The notes under the pieces are model-generated. The model worked only from the letters and a program-made list of their open reading frames with translations. It was not told where the DNA came from and ran no database searches. Positions 26,242 through 34,606 of a DNA stretch of 64,000 bases are shown in pieces. This DNA is from HLUCCA09 sp965277275 (lineage in GTDB: Bacteria; Pseudomonadota; Alphaproteobacteria; Rhodobacterales; Rhodobacteraceae), in NCBI GenBank assembly GCA_965277275.1, contig CBDICG010000002.1, positions 2,294,001 through 2,358,000 of the forward strand, read 5' to 3'. Made by a program: the position numbers and the translations under genes. How positions within the stretch are numbered: position 1 is the stretch's first letter; every line of letters begins with the position of its first letter.

Positions 26242-27048
26242 CTACTTTTGGCCGACGGCAATCAATGCGGTTGCGCCAAGGTGGGCCGGGAACGGCCCGG
26301 CGCTCTTCTCTATGTGGTCGATGGCGAGGCGCGATCTCGCGCGCCATTCCTCTGCCGAGAGGGAATTCTTCAGCGCCGAGACCGGCGCGGCGCCTTGCGC
26401 CAGCCCGTGCCACATCGCCTCGGCGGAGGGGTAGTCCGAGCCACCCGTCGTCGGGTGCACACTTACCTGTCGAAACCCCGCACGCTCCATCTCGGCGGCC
26501 AGAACGCCAGGATTTTCGAGGGATTCCGGATCGTAGACCGGCTCGTCGATCTCGGGGTCGACGCAGCGCAGCGCCTGCCACATGACGTCAAACAGCGGAG
26601 ACTCGGCGATCGGCGCCCAACTCGCGACACAGGCATGGGCGCCCGGTTTGAGTGTCCGCAAGAGTTCCGCGTAGCCCTGCTTCCTGTCGGGAAAGAACAT
26701 CAGCCCGAACATCGAGAACGCAGCATCAAAGACACCGTCCCTGAAGGGAAGCTGCTGCCCGTCCGCATGGAAGACGGACACGGTCGTGACGTCCTCGCGC
26801 CGGGCGCGGTCTTTCAGCCTGCCAAGCATGTTCGGCGAGAAATCCACCGCGGAAACGGTCGCGCCCTCTGCCGCGGCGAGCAGCGACAAGGTGCCGGGTC
26901 CGCAGGCGATGTCCGCGATGTGGTCTCCTGCGCCGACAGGGACATGCCGCAGGGCCGCCCTGCTGAACTGCTGAAAGAACGGCAGGGCCGCCGCTGCGTA
27001 GCCATCCGCCACCGCATCCCATGGATGGACGTTCGGCGACGCTTTCAT
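26242..27048 (-). CDS. SAM-dependent methyltransferase (class I, ubiquinone/menaquinone type)
   Basis: 268 residues from the ATG at 27048 (GGGAG upstream); an in-frame ATG at 27066 is possible. Motif I is IADIACGPGTLSLLAAAEG, then VSAVDFSPNMLGRLKDRA, FHADGQQLPFRDGVFD and LLRTLKPGAHACVAS. It is unlike the next gene in its C-terminal half, so this is probably not a simple duplication. It is divergent from the LysR gene, a common arrangement for a regulator and its target. Confidence 0.9.
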   Translation of the reverse strand: MKASPNVHPWDAVADGYAAAALPFFQQFSRAALRHVPVGAGDHIADIACGPGTLSLLAAAEGATVSAVDFSPNMLGRLKDRARREDVTTVSVFHADGQQLPFRDGVFDAAFSMFGLMFFPDRKQGYAELLRTLKPGAHACVASWAPIAESPLFDVMWQALRCVDPEIDEPVYDPESLENPGVLAAEMERAGFRQVSVHPTTGGSDYPSAEAMWHGLAQGAAPVSALKNSLSAEEWRARSRLAIDHIEKSAGPFPAHLGATALIAVGQK

Positions 27049-27220
27049 CGGAACGCTCCCGCGCATGCGCCGTGGCCCGGCGTGCTTGGCTGGGCGGATG
27101 CGCTTCGGCGGTTGCAGAGATGGGCGTTCATTCTCGGGTTCCTCGTTGTTTCGGCTTGTATCCACATACGCCCATGATTGGTCGATTGCTGAAATTCGTC
27201 CACCTGCTATACGCCGGTGT

Positions 27221-28135
27221 ATGAACTGGCAGGCGATTTCGTTTGATTGGAACCAGGTGCGCGCCTTCCTCGCGACAGCCGAGGAAGGCTCGTTCAGCGG
27301 CGCCGCGCGTGTCTTGCAGACAACCCAACCAACGATTGGCCGCCAGATCGGCGCGCTGGAAGCCGCGCTCGGCGTGACGCTCGTGGAGCGCAGCGTGCGC
27401 GGGCTGACCCTCACCGAGGCCGGGCGGGACCTGCTGGATCACGTCAAGGCGATGGGTGAGGCGGCCACGCTGATCTCGATGGTGGCGGACGGAAAGTCGC
27501 AAGATGTCACGGGCGAAGTCACGGTGACCGGAACCGACCTGTTGTCGGCGGCTGTCCTGCCCGGTGTCCTGATCCCGCTCAGGCAGATTGCGCCGGGCAT
27601 CCGGATCCGCATCGTGGCCTCCAGCGACATGCAAAACCTCATGCAGCGGGAAGCAGACATCGCCATCCGGCACGTGCGGCCCGATCAGCCCGACCTCATC
27701 GCCCGCCACCTTGGCGACTTCCGCGCCAACCTCTATGCCGCGACAGCCTACCTGGACAGGGCGGGCCGCCCTCGAAGCCTGCGCGACGTGGCCGATCATG
27801 ATTTTGTTGGCAACGCCGACCCTGTCCGGCTCATGGCGCCGTTGGACAATATGGGCGTGCCGGTGCGCGTGGAGAGCTTCGTCATGTCCAGCGCGAGTGG
27901 CGTTGTCGCGTGGGAGTTGCTGAAGGCCGGCTTCGGGATCTCCATGCAGCCGGAATCCCTCGGAGACGCAGAGCCCAGCGTCGAGAAGGTCCTGCCGGAG
28001 TTTCCGTCCCTGGAATTCCCGATCTGGCTCGTGACGCACAGGGAACTCCAGACCAGCAGGCGCATCCGGATCGTTTTCGACCTTCTTGCCCGTGGCCTTG
28101 GAGAAGTGGCCAAGCGCAGGGTCGAGAGCGCGTAG
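27221..28135 (+). CDS. LysR-family transcriptional regulator
   Basis: 304 residues from the ATG at 27221. The N-terminal winged helix (FDWNQVRAFLATAEEGSFSGAARVL, QTTQPTIGRQIGALEAALG) is typical. The rest is the periplasmic-binding-protein-like effector domain (VTVTGTDLLSAAVLPGVL, ASGVVAWELLKAGFGI). It is transcribed away from two methyltransferase genes; the 172-bp AT-richer spacer should hold the operator. The ligand is unknown. Confidence 0.95.
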   Translation: MNWQAISFDWNQVRAFLATAEEGSFSGAARVLQTTQPTIGRQIGALEAALGVTLVERSVRGLTLTEAGRDLLDHVKAMGEAATLISMVADGKSQDVTGEVTVTGTDLLSAAVLPGVLIPLRQIAPGIRIRIVASSDMQNLMQREADIAIRHVRPDQPDLIARHLGDFRANLYAATAYLDRAGRPRSLRDVADHDFVGNADPVRLMAPLDNMGVPVRVESFVMSSASGVVAWELLKAGFGISMQPESLGDAEPSVEKVLPEFPSLEFPIWLVTHRELQTSRRIRIVFDLLARGLGEVAKRRVESA

Positions 28136-28170
28136 AGCGCAGGCGCGCCCGACCGTTCTGAAAAAGTAAA

Positions 28171-28206
28171 GAGGCCGTGACCCGGGAAAAACCCGGTCAC
28201 GGCCTC
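28171..28206. terminator. Strong terminator stem-loop between convergent units
   Basis: A 15-bp stem (GAGGCCGTGACC plus CGGG, one bulged C) with an A-rich loop. On the minus strand the stem is followed by CTTTACTTTTTC, so it is best placed to end the 30387-28259 operon. The plus strand lacks a T-run, so LysR termination here is weaker. Confidence 0.85.
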
Positions 28207-28258
28207 AAATCCGCTTCCGCCGCGGACGCCGCCCTTTCTGGCGCCCAAAGCCGGTCGA

Positions 28259-29473
28259 TCAGCTCAGAACCTGCCTCACGGAAACGCGGTCGTAGATCCG
28301 CCGGTTCATGAAGATCTGGAACAGGGTGCCCTGTTCTTCCAGCGTCGTGTCCGCCAGCGGGCTGCCGATCAGCTCGAAGGTCGTGTCGCCGGAGCTGTTA
28401 GACCGCCGGTAAAGCTCGCAGAACGAGCCATCCGACCAGTTGGATCCCGAGATCTTGAAGCGGATCGGCGTCGGCAAGGAGGTCACGCGGTCGGAGCCGA
28501 ACATGTCGGGATCCGCCGACAGGCCGCCCCTCACCTCGTTGGTCAGGTCGTCGATCGAGCCGGAGGAGAACGAGAAATCGTTCCTGTCCATGTCGAACTC
28601 CATGTAGATCTGGACCTCGCCCGACGTCCAGTTCATGTCCCACGGGCTGTCGGGCATCTGCGAGATGATGTGCGCCATGAAGGCCCTGTTGATGCTGTCA
28701 GACGATGGCAGGACCCGGCCCCCGCGGAAGCCGTCGAGCAGGGCGTCCCACTCGTCCATGTAGGTCGAGTAGATGTAGCGCTCGCCGGGATCCATGTGGT
28801 GATGGCGGCGGAACTCGTCGACCAGTGCGTCGTAGGCATCGCCCGCCGCTGAATCGTCGATCTGGTCGATGGCGTCGCGCCACTTCGTTTCGATCTCGCG
28901 CAGCGACGGCGTCGATGGCAGCGAGCGCTGGTAGAAGTTGGTGGCGAGATCCAGCATCGTGTTCGCGATCCCGAGCGCGGCTGCGAGCTGCGGCTGGCTG
29001 GCTGTCAGCGCGGCCTGCGCAAGGCTCACGATCTCGTTCTTTGGAAAGCCGGGGCCGGGGTCGTTCGGGTCCAGCATCGTGTTGACCATGCGCCCGAGGG
29101 ACTCGCGCACATCGGTCCGCCAGCCGCTGATCTGCGTCTTGAAGTCGTTCCTGTCGTCGGTGAAGAGCTTGCGGTGGCCGTCGCCGTCGACAACCGTGGG
29201 GTCCTCGAAATCGATCTCCTCGATCGGGGTGCCATCGGCTTCCGCCTCTGCCCGGATCAACTGATCCAGCAGGCCGTCCATCCGGTTCTGCGCGGTGTCA
29301 CGGCGATCCCGGACGGCGGCGACGGCGGCCGAGTCCTGTTCGTCGAACGTCCCGTCGCCGTTCACGTCGCGGCCGGAGCGCAGCAGCCCTTCCTTTCGCT
29401 CCAGTTCGGATTGCAGATCGGTCAGGCGGCCGCTGGCCGTTTCCATCCGCTCGCGAATTTGTGCGGGGGTCAT
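28259..29473 (-). CDS. Unknown protein with EF-hand-like loop, second gene of a coupled pair
   Basis: 404 residues, ATG at 29473 overlapping the upstream stop (ATGA). The N-terminal 110 residues are Glu/Arg-rich helix (QIRERMETASGRLTDLQSELERKEGLL), followed by DVNGDGTFDEQD, a canonical calcium-binding EF-hand/dockerin-type loop. The middle and C-terminal parts (YIYSTYMDEWDALLDGF, then FDMDRNDFSFSSGSIDDL) are not recognisable to me. There is no signal peptide or membrane segment. Coupling to the protein with the novel N-terminal domain suggests the two work together. No function can be assigned. Confidence 0.8.
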   Translation of the reverse strand: MTPAQIRERMETASGRLTDLQSELERKEGLLRSGRDVNGDGTFDEQDSAAVAAVRDRRDTAQNRMDGLLDQLIRAEAEADGTPIEEIDFEDPTVVDGDGHRKLFTDDRNDFKTQISGWRTDVRESLGRMVNTMLDPNDPGPGFPKNEIVSLAQAALTASQPQLAAALGIANTMLDLATNFYQRSLPSTPSLREIETKWRDAIDQIDDSAAGDAYDALVDEFRRHHHMDPGERYIYSTYMDEWDALLDGFRGGRVLPSSDSINRAFMAHIISQMPDSPWDMNWTSGEVQIYMEFDMDRNDFSFSSGSIDDLTNEVRGGLSADPDMFGSDRVTSLPTPIRFKISGSNWSDGSFCELYRRSNSSGDTTFELIGSPLADTTLEEQGTLFQIFMNRRIYDRVSVRQVLS

Positions 29474-30387
29474 TGGGTGACCTCCTGCTTGCTCATCTCG
29501 GCCTCCAGAGCGTCAAGCTCGGCCTCGATGTCGCCGACCATGGTGGCGATCTGGGAGACACTGTCCCGCGCGCGGGTGCGCTGGCTCTCGGTGACCGTTT
29601 CCTGCGCGACCGACAGATCGTCCATCAGCCGCTCGGCACCGGTGAAGTCGTTGGATTTCATCAGCTCGCCGAATTGGGCGATCTGCTGCTGGATGGCCTC
29701 GCGGGCGGGGGCTTCGACCTTTGCGATGGATTTCAGAAGATCCTTGCGCACCTGCCCGAACTCGGTGGTGAGGTCGCGCTTGGCGGGCTCCTTGCCGATC
29801 CTGACCGGGCCGTCCGACTGGGGATCGACGGGGCCTTCGGGCGCATCGCCATCGGGGCCTTCGGTCACCTGCGTGTTCATCTCGGGCGAAGGGCGCGTCT
29901 GGATCTCTTCTTCCTCGCCCTCCATCACGTCGGAGCCGGGAACGGAGACACCCTCCTCTTCCGTGGCGTCCGTCATGCGCTTGCGGTCGGCGCCGGCGGC
30001 CTGCGTCTCTTCTTCTTCGTCGTCGTCTTCGTCACCCACGCTGCCCGACGGTGTGTTCATGATGACCTTGTAGGGCTGGCCGCGTTCGGTGAGCCACTTC
30101 TTGGCCAGCTTGGGAAGGTGCGACGGTGCGCTGTCGTCGACGCAGGTCAACTCGATCACCTTGCCGGAGACACTCATCGTGCCCATCGCGCCCTTGGAGC
30201 CGCCGCCGACCTTCTTAGCGTTGCGCCACAGGACCTCGCAGTTTTTCTTCAGGTCGGTTTCGAGGACGAGCCCCTCCTTGCCCATGAGCAAGGCGAAGTT
30301 CACCGGCCTCTTCCGGGCGACAGCGATCTGCGTGCCGAGTGCTGTACCTTCTTCTTTCAGTTCAGCGGCTGATTTTTTCTTCGCCAT
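29470..30387 (-). CDS. Unknown protein with the same novel N-terminal domain as the papain-like giant
   Basis: 305 residues, ATG at 30387. The first 115 residues align without gaps to residues 1-115 of the protein at 20945-24508. By my count about 68 positions are identical, including the opening MAKKKS, the NFALL-GKEG core and the TPSG end. An acidic Asp/Glu linker follows in both. The C-terminal 110 residues are helical and probably coiled coil (RKDLLKSIAKVEAPAREAIQQQ, DIEAELDALEAEMSKQE). No catalytic motif is seen. It is translationally coupled to the next gene. It could be a partner or regulator that shares a docking or targeting module with the large protein. Confidence 0.82.
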   Translation of the reverse strand: MAKKKSAAELKEEGTALGTQIAVARKRPVNFALLMGKEGLVLETDLKKNCEVLWRNAKKVGGGSKGAMGTMSVSGKVIELTCVDDSAPSHLPKLAKKWLTERGQPYKVIMNTPSGSVGDEDDDEEEETQAAGADRKRMTDATEEEGVSVPGSDVMEGEEEEIQTRPSPEMNTQVTEGPDGDAPEGPVDPQSDGPVRIGKEPAKRDLTTEFGQVRKDLLKSIAKVEAPAREAIQQQIAQFGELMKSNDFTGAERLMDDLSVAQETVTESQRTRARDSVSQIATMVGDIEAELDALEAEMSKQEVTQ

Positions 30388-30763
30388 GGCGGTGGCCCCT
30401 CCTTCAGATGCAATCCGGTTTTCTCAAAATATGCAGGGGGAATATCCATCCAATCAACCAAAGTTTACTCTCCGTAAGCCTTTTGCGAGCGAACCACCTT
30501 ACGTGCTGTATCGATAGGGAAACTTGTGGTTCGGGCTGGAGGCCCCTGTCACGCGCCATAAAGGCCGCATGACCGCCCATGTTCCCGACCACCCAACGGG
30601 CGCGCTGGCCGCGAGGGCGATCAGGGCCCGCACGGCGCGTGTCTGTGCCCCTTTGGTCAGCGACCGCGCGCATGGTTGCCGCCCCAGACCGCCCCACGGC
30701 TCAGGTCACCCGATGGAAGGGGCAAGTGCGGCGCGGATCGGTTGGCCGGGTCGCCGAGCGGCG
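30388..30763. other. Intergenic region with AT-rich promoter segment
   Basis: 376 bp between the start of the 30387 gene and the 3' end of the Rieske-GltB-like gene. Bases 30415-30500 are markedly AT-richer than the surroundings and probably hold the promoter of the 30387-28259 operon. No gene seen. Confidence 0.5.
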
Positions 30764-32374
30764 TCAGGCCATCCCGCCATAGGCGACGCCGGAGAGGCTT
30801 GCCATGTCCTTCTTCCAGGTCGTCAGATCGTCCTGGTTGAACTGCGACAGGTGATCGTGGCCGCATGCCCGTGCCATCACCTGCATCAGCTCGACGGACG
30901 CGTCGAAGAAGTTGGCGAGCTGGCGCGCGGACTTCTCGACCACGAGCCGGCTCACGAGCTCCGGCCTTTGGGTGGCAATGCCAACGGGGCAATTGTTGGT
31001 GTGACAGGCGCGCATGGCGATGCAGCCGATGGCCTGCATGGCGGCGTTGGAAACGGCGATGGCATCGGCCCCCAGCGCCATCGCCTTGATGAAGTCGGCG
31101 GGTTTGCGCAGCCCGCCGGTGATCACGAGGGTCACATCGTGCCGCCCGGAGACATCGAGGTGCCGGCGCGCCCGGGCAAGCGCCGGTATCGTGGGCACGC
31201 TGATATTGTCGCGAAAGAGGATCGGCGCCGCGCCCGTTCCGCCACCCCGGCCATCGAGGATGACGTAGTCGACGCCGACCTCAAGTGCCGCGTCGATGTC
31301 CTTCTCGATGTGCTGGGCCGAAAGCTTGTAGCCGATCGGGATGCCGCCCGTGCGATCCCGAACCTCGTCGGCGAATTCCTTGATCTGCGCAGGGTCCGTC
31401 CATTCCGGGAACCGCGGCGGCGAGATCGCGTCTTCGCCCTCCGGGATGCCGCGCACCTCGGAGATCTTGCCGTAGTTCTTGTGGCCCGGAAGATGCCCGC
31501 CCGTGCCTGTCTTGGCACCTTGCCCGCCCTTGAAGTGAAACGCCTGCACCCGCGCAAGCTTGTCCCAATCGAAACCGAACCGCGCGGATGCCAGCTCGTA
31601 GAAGTAGCGGCTGTTGGCTTCCTGTTCCTCGGGCAGCATCCCGCCCTCTCCGGAGCAGATCCCGGTTCCCGCGAGCTGTGCACCACGGGCGAGGGCGAGC
31701 TTTGCGGGTTCCGACAGGGCACCGAACGACATGTCCGAGACAAAAAGCGGGATGTCGAGCTTAAGGGGCTTTTGCGCGTTCGGCCCGATCACGATGTCCG
31801 TGCCCACGGGGTCGTCGTCGAGCAGCGGTGCCTTGTGCAGCTGTGCCGTGAGCAGCTGCAGGTCATCCCAGCTCGGCAACTCGTCGCGCGGCACGCCCAT
31901 CGACGCGACGACGCCATGGTGCCCCGTCTGCGTCAGCCCGTCCCGTGCATATTGCTGGATCATGCCGTTCAAGGGCTCTTCCGCGGTGCCGTGGGACGTA
32001 TCTGCGTAGAGCCCGAGGTACGCGTCGCGGTTAAAGGGTTGCGGATTGTCCTGCCCCCAGGCCGCGATCTCGTCTTCGTCGACCAGAATCGCATCGTCCT
32101 CGATCCAGGAGGAAAACTTGGGAAGCTTCTCGTCGTTGGCATATTCGGAGACGCCGGTGTCGAGCCGGTAGTCCCAGTCATGCACGCCGCAGATCAGGTT
32201 CCGTCCGCGGACAAAGCCATCCGACATCAGCGCGCCACGGTGCAGGCATCGCCCGTAGAAGACAGAGACGTCTTCATCGAAGCGCACGACGACAAGATCG
32301 ACCTCTGCGACCATGGCATATTGCGGATCCCGGTCGGGAAGTTGGCTGTAATTGGCGACGGCGACCTTTTTCAC
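30764..32374 (-). CDS. Rieske [2Fe-2S] domain fused to a GltB-like FMN-binding glutamate synthase domain
   Basis: 536 residues from a GTG at 32374 with GAGGATA upstream; a TTG at 32422 is an alternative. Residues 1-105 form a Rieske domain: CLHRGAL and CGVHDWDY give the Cys-x-His ... Cys-x2-His ligands. Residues 150-520 match the FMN-binding synthase domain of glutamate synthase: DIPLFVSDMSFGALSEPAKLALA, GICSGEGGMLPEE, GYKLSAQHIEKDI, DGRGGGTGAAP and CHTNNCPVGIATQ (Cys near the 3Fe-4S site). There is no glutaminase domain. It probably couples electron transfer to an FMN-dependent oxidoreductase reaction; the substrate is unknown. Confidence 0.9.
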   Translation of the reverse strand: MKKVAVANYSQLPDRDPQYAMVAEVDLVVVRFDEDVSVFYGRCLHRGALMSDGFVRGRNLICGVHDWDYRLDTGVSEYANDEKLPKFSSWIEDDAILVDEDEIAAWGQDNPQPFNRDAYLGLYADTSHGTAEEPLNGMIQQYARDGLTQTGHHGVVASMGVPRDELPSWDDLQLLTAQLHKAPLLDDDPVGTDIVIGPNAQKPLKLDIPLFVSDMSFGALSEPAKLALARGAQLAGTGICSGEGGMLPEEQEANSRYFYELASARFGFDWDKLARVQAFHFKGGQGAKTGTGGHLPGHKNYGKISEVRGIPEGEDAISPPRFPEWTDPAQIKEFADEVRDRTGGIPIGYKLSAQHIEKDIDAALEVGVDYVILDGRGGGTGAAPILFRDNISVPTIPALARARRHLDVSGRHDVTLVITGGLRKPADFIKAMALGADAIAVSNAAMQAIGCIAMRACHTNNCPVGIATQRPELVSRLVVEKSARQLANFFDASVELMQVMARACGHDHLSQFNQDDLTTWKKDMASLSGVAYGGMA

Positions 32375-32994
32375 GTGCGTATCCTCGCGGTTGCGCGCAT
32401 GTCGGTGCGCGCGTTTTCCCAATGCTTGACGGATCTACTTCTGCACAATCGACGGCGCGTTGCATCCTTCTTGCTCCTGTTGCGACCAAGCGCGCGGGCC
32501 GCATGCCGGGGCGGCCTCCACGCGACGGGTGCGCGGATCAAAGGCGCGCGCCTCAAGTTCCTCCCCGAAGCGATGGCCGCTCTTGATGGCCGTCCCTCAA
32601 GGCTCTTGAAGCGGCCCCGCTGTGCTCGATCGGGAATGTCGGCATTTGCGCGCGAGCGGACCCAGCGATGGGTGACAGCGGATCGCGCGTGTCCCGCACC
32701 CCGTTGAACGACCCCCCCTTCCGCCTATCGAAGCCTCGCCCCCGAAGTTGCGAAATGTTATTCGCCGAACAGGTCAGGATTTCCGTAGGTGCGGATATCC
32801 GGTACCGTTAACCACCTGTTCCGGAGTATTGACCCAAAGGCACCACAACACGACTCCGGCGTACACGCAGGCTTGACTCAACTTAACTATCCGTTAACGT
32901 CTGGGACCGTTGCTGGTGGGGATATCAGGCTGCGAAGCCTGTGTATGCAGCTGTTAAAAATGTTCTGCGGTGAGTGCGCTTAGGGGAATTTATT
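32375..32994. other. Divergent intergenic region upstream of the curli operon
   Basis: 620 bp. The first half is GC-rich with no gene. From about 32740 it turns AT-rich and holds the CCGTTAAC motif twice, one copy within a TTAA-N7-TTAA box, plus a TTGACT at 32873. This is the likely curli promoter region. Confidence 0.6.
32883..32897. promoter_or_regulatory. CtrA-type binding site (TTAA-N7-TTAA)
   Basis: TTAACTATCCGTTAA matches the full CtrA consensus of alphaproteobacteria and lies about 98 bp upstream of csgF. It overlaps the region just after a TTGACT hexamer. This would place curli synthesis under cell-cycle or motility-lifestyle control, which is inference. Confidence 0.55.
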
Positions 32995-33417
32995 GTGAAC
33001 AGATTCGTGCTGACGGGCGCTTTATTGGCGACCGCCATTTCCGGGTCGACAGGTGCGGCTCAGGATCTTGTATTCGGCCATACCAACCCGACGTTTGGTG
33101 GAAACCCGTTCAATTCCAGTCATTTACTTTCGCTCGCTGACATCCAGAATCCGTATACGGAGGAGGAGTCCACCGCGAGCACGGCGGCCAATTCGCAATC
33201 GGATCTTTTTGTCCGGCAGCTTCAAAGCCGTTTGTTGTCTTCTCTTTCAACCGGCCTCACAGAGGTCATTACCGGTGCGGAGCCGGGCGATACCGACACC
33301 ATTGTGATCGGCGACCAGCAGATCTTCTACGAGAGATCGCTGGAAACAATCCGTGTCCAGATAACCAACCTTCTCGACGGATCTTCCACCGACATTGTTT
33401 TGCCTGTTGTGCAATAG
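32995..33417 (+). CDS. csgF: Curli assembly protein CsgF
   Basis: 140 residues from a GTG at 32995 with AGGGGA upstream. A signal peptide (residues 1-23, LTGALLATAISGSTGAAQ) leads to LVFGHTNPTFGGNPFNSSHLL, the conserved CsgF start that inserts into the CsgG pore in E. coli. The tail SLETIRVQITNLLDGSSTDI matches the C-terminal beta region. CsgF couples subunit export to surface nucleation. It is the first gene of the operon. Confidence 0.93.
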   Translation: MNRFVLTGALLATAISGSTGAAQDLVFGHTNPTFGGNPFNSSHLLSLADIQNPYTEEESTASTAANSQSDLFVRQLQSRLLSSLSTGLTEVITGAEPGDTDTIVIGDQQIFYERSLETIRVQITNLLDGSSTDIVLPVVQ

Positions 33418-33469
33418 GGCATCGCAAGCAAGTAGTGAGGGCAATTTTGAGCAGAACGAGGTCGGCGAA

Positions 33470-34450
33470 ATGGATTTCAGAGGGGTTCGGAAAGTCTTAG
33501 CCATCGGCGCGTTGTCCGTCGCGGCAACGGGCTGTGCGACTGTCGAAGGGCCGGTGGAAGAGCCCACCTCGCCCTCAACCACGGCGACACGCGCCGCCCT
33601 GTACCTGCTGCCGCCCCCGGAGAGCCGGGTCGACGTAGCGATTTATGAGTTCGAGGATGTGACTGGTCAGTACAAACCCGAAGTGTTCCAGACCCTCTCG
33701 CGGGCGGTGTCGCAAGGCGGCGATCAGATCCTGATCGACGCGATGCGCGATACCGGTGCGGGGTCGTGGTTCCGGGTGATCGAGCGCGGCAACCTCAACA
33801 ACCTGTTGCAGGAGCGGCGTGTCATTCAGGAGATGCGGCAGCTCTATCTCGGCGAGGAACAGATCAACCCCGCCGCCCTGCCGCCCCTCCTCTTCGCGGG
33901 AGTGATCGTCGAAGGTGGCGTCGTCGGGTTCGACACGAACACCACGACGGGCGGTGTCGGCGCGGGATACCTCGGGATCAGCGCGCGCTCCGAATACCGC
34001 AAGGACACCATCACGGTGAACCTGCGGACAGTCAGCGTGAAGACCGGCGAGGTGCTGGCGTCCGTGCGTGCCGAGAAGTCGATCCTGTCCACGAGCGTCA
34101 ACGCCGCGGTCTTCCGCTACGTCGATCTCGATGAGATCCTGGAGGTCGAGGCCGGGCTGACGACCAACGAACCCGGCTCCATCGCGCTGACCCGCGCGAT
34201 CGAGAAAGCGCTCTACAATCTCATCATGGAGATGGCAGAGGGCGATTACTGGAATTTCAAGGATAGCGGCGCCGAAGAGGCCCTGCTTACCCGGCACAAG
34301 TCGGCCGATGGCGTGCTGACGGCCGATAATATTGACGAATTACCGAGTGCGCGTGCGCTCGACGCCCCGGCCCTCGCGCCGGTCGCGGCGAGCATCAACG
34401 CTGTAAAGGAGGTCTTTACGAGACCGAGAGTTCGCCCCGAAGCGGGGTGA
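33470..34450 (+). CDS. csgG: Curli secretion channel CsgG (outer membrane lipoprotein)
   Basis: 326 residues from the ATG at 33470. A lipoprotein signal ends at AATGC, so Cys becomes the lipidated N-terminus. The conserved body is present: VAIYEFEDVTGQYK, SRAVSQGGDQILIDAM, WFRVIERGNLNNLLQERR, FAGVIVEGGVVGFDTNT and YRKDTITVNLRTVSVKTGEVL. CsgG forms a nonameric outer-membrane pore for curlin subunits. The protein is about 50 residues longer than the E. coli one at the C-terminus (from LLTRHKSADGV). Confidence 0.95.
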   Translation: MDFRGVRKVLAIGALSVAATGCATVEGPVEEPTSPSTTATRAALYLLPPPESRVDVAIYEFEDVTGQYKPEVFQTLSRAVSQGGDQILIDAMRDTGAGSWFRVIERGNLNNLLQERRVIQEMRQLYLGEEQINPAALPPLLFAGVIVEGGVVGFDTNTTTGGVGAGYLGISARSEYRKDTITVNLRTVSVKTGEVLASVRAEKSILSTSVNAAVFRYVDLDEILEVEAGLTTNEPGSIALTRAIEKALYNLIMEMAEGDYWNFKDSGAEEALLTRHKSADGVLTADNIDELPSARALDAPALAPVAASINAVKEVFTRPRVRPEAG

Positions 34451-34478
34451 AGAATTCGCCCTGAATCGGGGTGAAAAG
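34431..34478. repeat. Two 24-bp direct repeats at the csgG 3' end
   Basis: Two adjacent units of the form TTCGCCC-GA--CGGGGTGAA-A- . The first overlaps the csgG stop codon. Each can form a small CCCCG/CGGGG-type hairpin. Confidence 0.7.
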
Positions 34479-34484
34479 AGGAGG

Positions 34485-34527
34485 GGGCGCGGCGTTCACT
34501 TGGCTGGACACCTACGGCGCCGCGCCC
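34485..34527 (+). terminator. Stem-loop between csgG and the first curlin gene
   Basis: A 10-bp GC stem (GGGCGCGGCG paired with CGCCGCGCCC) with a 23-nt loop and no T-run. It could protect the csgG 3' end or attenuate readthrough. Confidence 0.5.
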
Positions 34528-34563
34528 TGATCAGAAGGCTGCCATTCTGCAGCTGCCAACCTA

Positions 34564-34586
34564 GCACCTTGGGATGCCTAAGGTGC
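34564..34586 (+). promoter_or_regulatory. Leader hairpin just upstream of the first curlin gene
   Basis: A 7-bp stem (GCACCTT paired with AAGGTGC) with a 9-nt loop, ending 20 nt before the ATG and next to the GAGGA ribosome binding site. It may stabilise or gate translation of the major curlin. Confidence 0.45.
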
Positions 34587-34606
34587 ATATAGTCGAGGAT
34601 TACCTC

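Noticed and set aside
30524..32707. A 727-codon open frame on the plus strand across the Rieske-GltB gene
   Set aside because: It is the antisense of a clearly recognisable gene, has no domain features, and reflects high GC with few stop codons.
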